Source: Haloferax elongans ATCC BAA-1513 (lineage in GTDB: Archaea; Halobacteriota; Halobacteria; Halobacteriales; Haloferacaceae). From it: 64,000 nt of DNA. The DNA lies in NCBI RefSeq assembly GCF_000336755.1, contig NZ_AOLK01000024.1, positions 62,001-126,000 of the forward strand, written 5' to 3'. The notes under the pieces are model-generated. The model was not told where the DNA came from. It made no database searches and saw only the letters and a program-made list of their open reading frames with translations. The position numbers and the translations under genes were made by a program. Positions 63,001 through 64,000 of this stretch are shown here, in pieces (within the stretch, counting starts at the first letter, position 1; every line of letters begins with the position of its first letter).

Positions 63001-63906
63001 TTCCCGCAAGCCGCGAGCGTTATCAACGACGCCGTGGACGTGGTCGTCGAACTCGACGAACCGCACGAGATGAACTACGTCAAGAAGCACGTCGAGGAGG
63101 AAGCCGAGGAGTTGGAAGCCGACGGCTTCGACGCCAGCGAGGCCGAGAAACTGGCCAAGCACCGCGTCTTCACGACCACGCCCGGCGGGTACGGCGCGGG
63201 GACGAACAAGGCAGTCGACGAAGGCAACTGGGACGACAGAAGCGACCTCGCGGACGTGTACGTCCAGTGGGGCGGCTACGCTCTCGGGAGTCGCGGCCGA
63301 GTGACCGAAGCCCACGACGCGTTCGAACGACGCCTGAGCGGAGTCGAAGCGACAGTGAAAATCGAAGACACCGCCGAGCAAGACGAGTTCGACTCGTCGG
63401 ACTGGTACGCCTTCCACGGTGGGTTCATCTCCGCAGTCGGCGAGATTTCCGGCAGCGACCCGGCGTCCTATGTCGGCGACTCCAGCGACCCGGACAACCC
63501 ACAGATCTACACCAACGAGGAGAAGGTTCGCAAGACGATGCGGGCGCGCGTCCTCAACCCCGATTGGCTCGATAGCATGGAAGAACACGGATACAAGGGT
63601 GCTGGCGACCTCTCGACGACGGTCGATGTCGCGCTCGGCTGGGACGCGACGACCGGCGTCGTCAGCGACACCCTCTGGGAGAGTCTCGCCGAAGCCTACG
63701 CCTTCGACGAGGACCGACAGGAGTGGATGCGCGACGTGAACCCGTGGGCGCTCGAAAGCATCACCGAGACGTTCATCGAGGCCATCGACCGCGGTCTCTG
63801 GGACGCCGACGCCGACGTGAAAGAACAGCTACAGGACATCAACCTCTCCGTCGAGGGAGACCTCGAAGCGAACACGACCAACGCGGTGACGCAGACCAAT
63901 GACTGA
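60079..63906 (+). CDS. cobN: Cobaltochelatase large subunit CobN
   Basis: A 1275-residue catalytic subunit of the ATP-dependent chelatase, cytoplasmic. Landmarks: N-terminal PTIGLYTATENELG, ALSVALPEFDGNVITHP, PSDDGIGTAFGMDSPAS, the hallmark VHLGTHGSLEWLPGK near residue 535, LGLHTMSEPPENDRLVE, VVAWGTPTVRTRGETIAQVL and the C-terminal MRARVLNPDWLDSMEEHGYKG. It works with the ChlID fusion. With CbiX present as well, two cobalt chelatases of different types are encoded. Its stop overlaps the following cbiC start. Confidence 0.96.
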   Translation: MPTIGLYTATENELGAVQQAAQRLDGLDLVVRSSSDLDDVTDVDAFVDEIESATAVVLWLHGSEDSMPGYDHAVERLADAGVPLVVKSTGDAFALQDTTVAEEDRDRAYEYLERGGVVNIENLCRFLATEYDDFDAAPDDPVELPTEGVYHPDYPGVEYEELLDTHDDDKPTIGLWFYESHWTHANTRYVDAMVERLESLGANVLPAFCNPATDEEGQENAEWVAKNWFSDDDGPLVDAVVSSFMFSLSMSERGRSASDEGDDAEDVFLTELGVPVLQAMTTMRSRSRYEASDTGVMGFELALSVALPEFDGNVITHPISGKERMEDEAGVGSAPKQHFPIEDRVDHVARLAVNWANLRHLSNDEKNVAVVLHNYPPSDDGIGTAFGMDSPASTVNLLSELRERGYSVGDVPTDGQALIEELTSQLTLDDRWVAPDDVRDLSVDVVSPDQYGEWFEETDERFQENLIDEWGEPPERPFAIPGVEFENVLVTVQPPRGFGMDPSKVYHDSDLQPPHDYLAFYGWLRNEFEADAVVHLGTHGSLEWLPGKTVGLNGESAPDQLVGDLPNVYPYIINNPGEGTQAKRRSYAAIVDYLTPVMRTAGTYDDLADLEELAREYREAGMDEARPDRGDHLRELVLEAVEELDLAVELGFEDADDIDSFDPGNVDFDNLVERIHEYLTDVKTTQIRLGLHTMSEPPENDRLVEYLVALTRLPNADTPSLRASVAGVMGVDYDQMRDEPGTYDEDLGMYLSEAADHVYDQCVELVETLAEHDFDVPESEVEADPDDEVNMNLLVVDIDQLGDARAKRGAHDDLREVLAFICDEAAPRIAAAEDEIPQTANALAGEYVQPGGSGAPTRGGVDLLPTGRNFYTLDPRKVPAKPAWDVGKRVAEGVLERHHDDHDEYPEEFGVVAWGTPTVRTRGETIAQVLAFMGVEPVWTDAGRIDDVEPIPLDELDRPRIDVTTRVSGLFRDAFPQAASVINDAVDVVVELDEPHEMNYVKKHVEEEAEELEADGFDASEAEKLAKHRVFTTTPGGYGAGTNKAVDEGNWDDRSDLADVYVQWGGYALGSRGRVTEAHDAFERRLSGVEATVKIEDTAEQDEFDSSDWYAFHGGFISAVGEISGSDPASYVGDSSDPDNPQIYTNEEKVRKTMRARVLNPDWLDSMEEHGYKGAGDLSTTVDVALGWDATTGVVSDTLWESLAEAYAFDEDRQEWMRDVNPWALESITETFIEAIDRGLWDADADVKEQLQDINLSVEGDLEANTTNAVTQTND

Positions 63907-64000
63907 AAAAGAAGCCTACGCGGACCTCGGTGCAACGACGCAGGAAGCGATGGATATCGCGGAGACGAGCATGGACATCGTCCGGACGTTCGTCCCCGAC
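63899..64000 (+). CDS. cbiC: Precorrin-8X/cobalt-precorrin-8 methylmutase (N-terminus only)
   Basis: The first 34 codons (MTEKEAYADLGATTQEAMDI through DIVRTFVPD) of a methylmutase moving the C11 methyl to C12 to form cobyrinate. The start overlaps the end of cobN by 8 nt. The family is judged from the N-terminal similarity to haloarchaeal CbiC/CobH and from its position; the rest is outside the window. Confidence 0.7.
   Translation, partial: MTEKEAYADLGATTQEAMDIAETSMDIVRTFVPD

Noticed and set aside
61990-63588. Long minus-strand frame inside cobN
   Set aside because: Shadow of CobN; composition unlike haloarchaeal proteins.

Overview
This window is haloarchaeal and most resembles Haloferax. 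Evidence: high GC with an acidic Asp/Glu-rich proteome, Tat lipoproteins with archaeal lipoboxes, a PGF-CTERM surface protein, a HalOD1 domain, TrmB, IclR and S6e genes of archaeal type, and leaderless genes with a TATA box about 25-30 nt upstream. Ribosomal protein S6e and a tRNA suggest the main chromosome. In Haloferax volcanii, as I remember it, a very similar cobalamin cluster sits on a megaplasmid.

Layout. (1) 1-3.2 kb: minus-strand phosphonate ABC transporter phnD-phnC-phnE-phnE. (2) 3.3-10.8 kb: core genes, namely a conserved haloarchaeal protein, S6e, a repeat/zinc-ribbon protein, a HiPIP-like lipoprotein, an M29 peptidase, an ATP-grasp protein, 6-phosphogluconate dehydrogenase, a membrane-anchored ferredoxin and a MATE exporter. 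(3) 10.8-18.8 kb: tRNA-Arg(CCG) followed by an island in which the last 14 bases of the tRNA recur six times. Between the copies lie an MNT-HEPN pair, an HTH-PIN pair, an autoinhibited Fic protein, gene remnants, two divergent TrmB regulators and a HalOD1 protein. No integrase is visible. (4) 19-26 kb: PGF-CTERM protein, TVP38-type membrane protein, SLC13 permease, cold-shock protein, KatG. (5) 26.9-46.2 kb: a catabolic and transport region with an IclR regulator, a complete NitT/TauT-type ABC importer, a NicX-like 2,5-dihydroxypyridine dioxygenase homologue, two VOC proteins, a TPP enzyme, an alpha/beta hydrolase, a two-subunit Rieske dioxygenase with an overlapping unknown gene, a cis-diol dehydrogenase-like SDR, an aspartate dehydrogenase-like enzyme, an EamA exporter, UspA and an aldehyde dehydrogenase. 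(6) 47.4-64 kb: cobalamin genes. CbtAB cobalt uptake with a [2Fe-2S] protein lies on the minus strand, then cbiT-cbiL-cbiF-cbiG-cbiH1-cbiH2-ferredoxin-unknown-cbiX-DUF3209-beta-propeller on the plus strand, a ChlI/ChlD-like fusion on minus, and cobN-cbiC on plus.

How they work together. The fifth region looks like one pathway: import of an aromatic, possibly N-heteroaromatic, acid; dihydroxylation by the Rieske enzyme; rearomatisation by the SDR; ring opening by a VOC or NicX-like enzyme; then hydrolase, decarboxylase and aldehyde dehydrogenase steps under IclR control. The cobalamin region combines an early-cobalt chelatase (CbiX) and CbiF/G/H/L/T enzymes with a CobN plus ChlID chelatase. 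It also contains a protein I read as a degenerate LAGLIDADG homing-endonuclease fold kept inside the operon.
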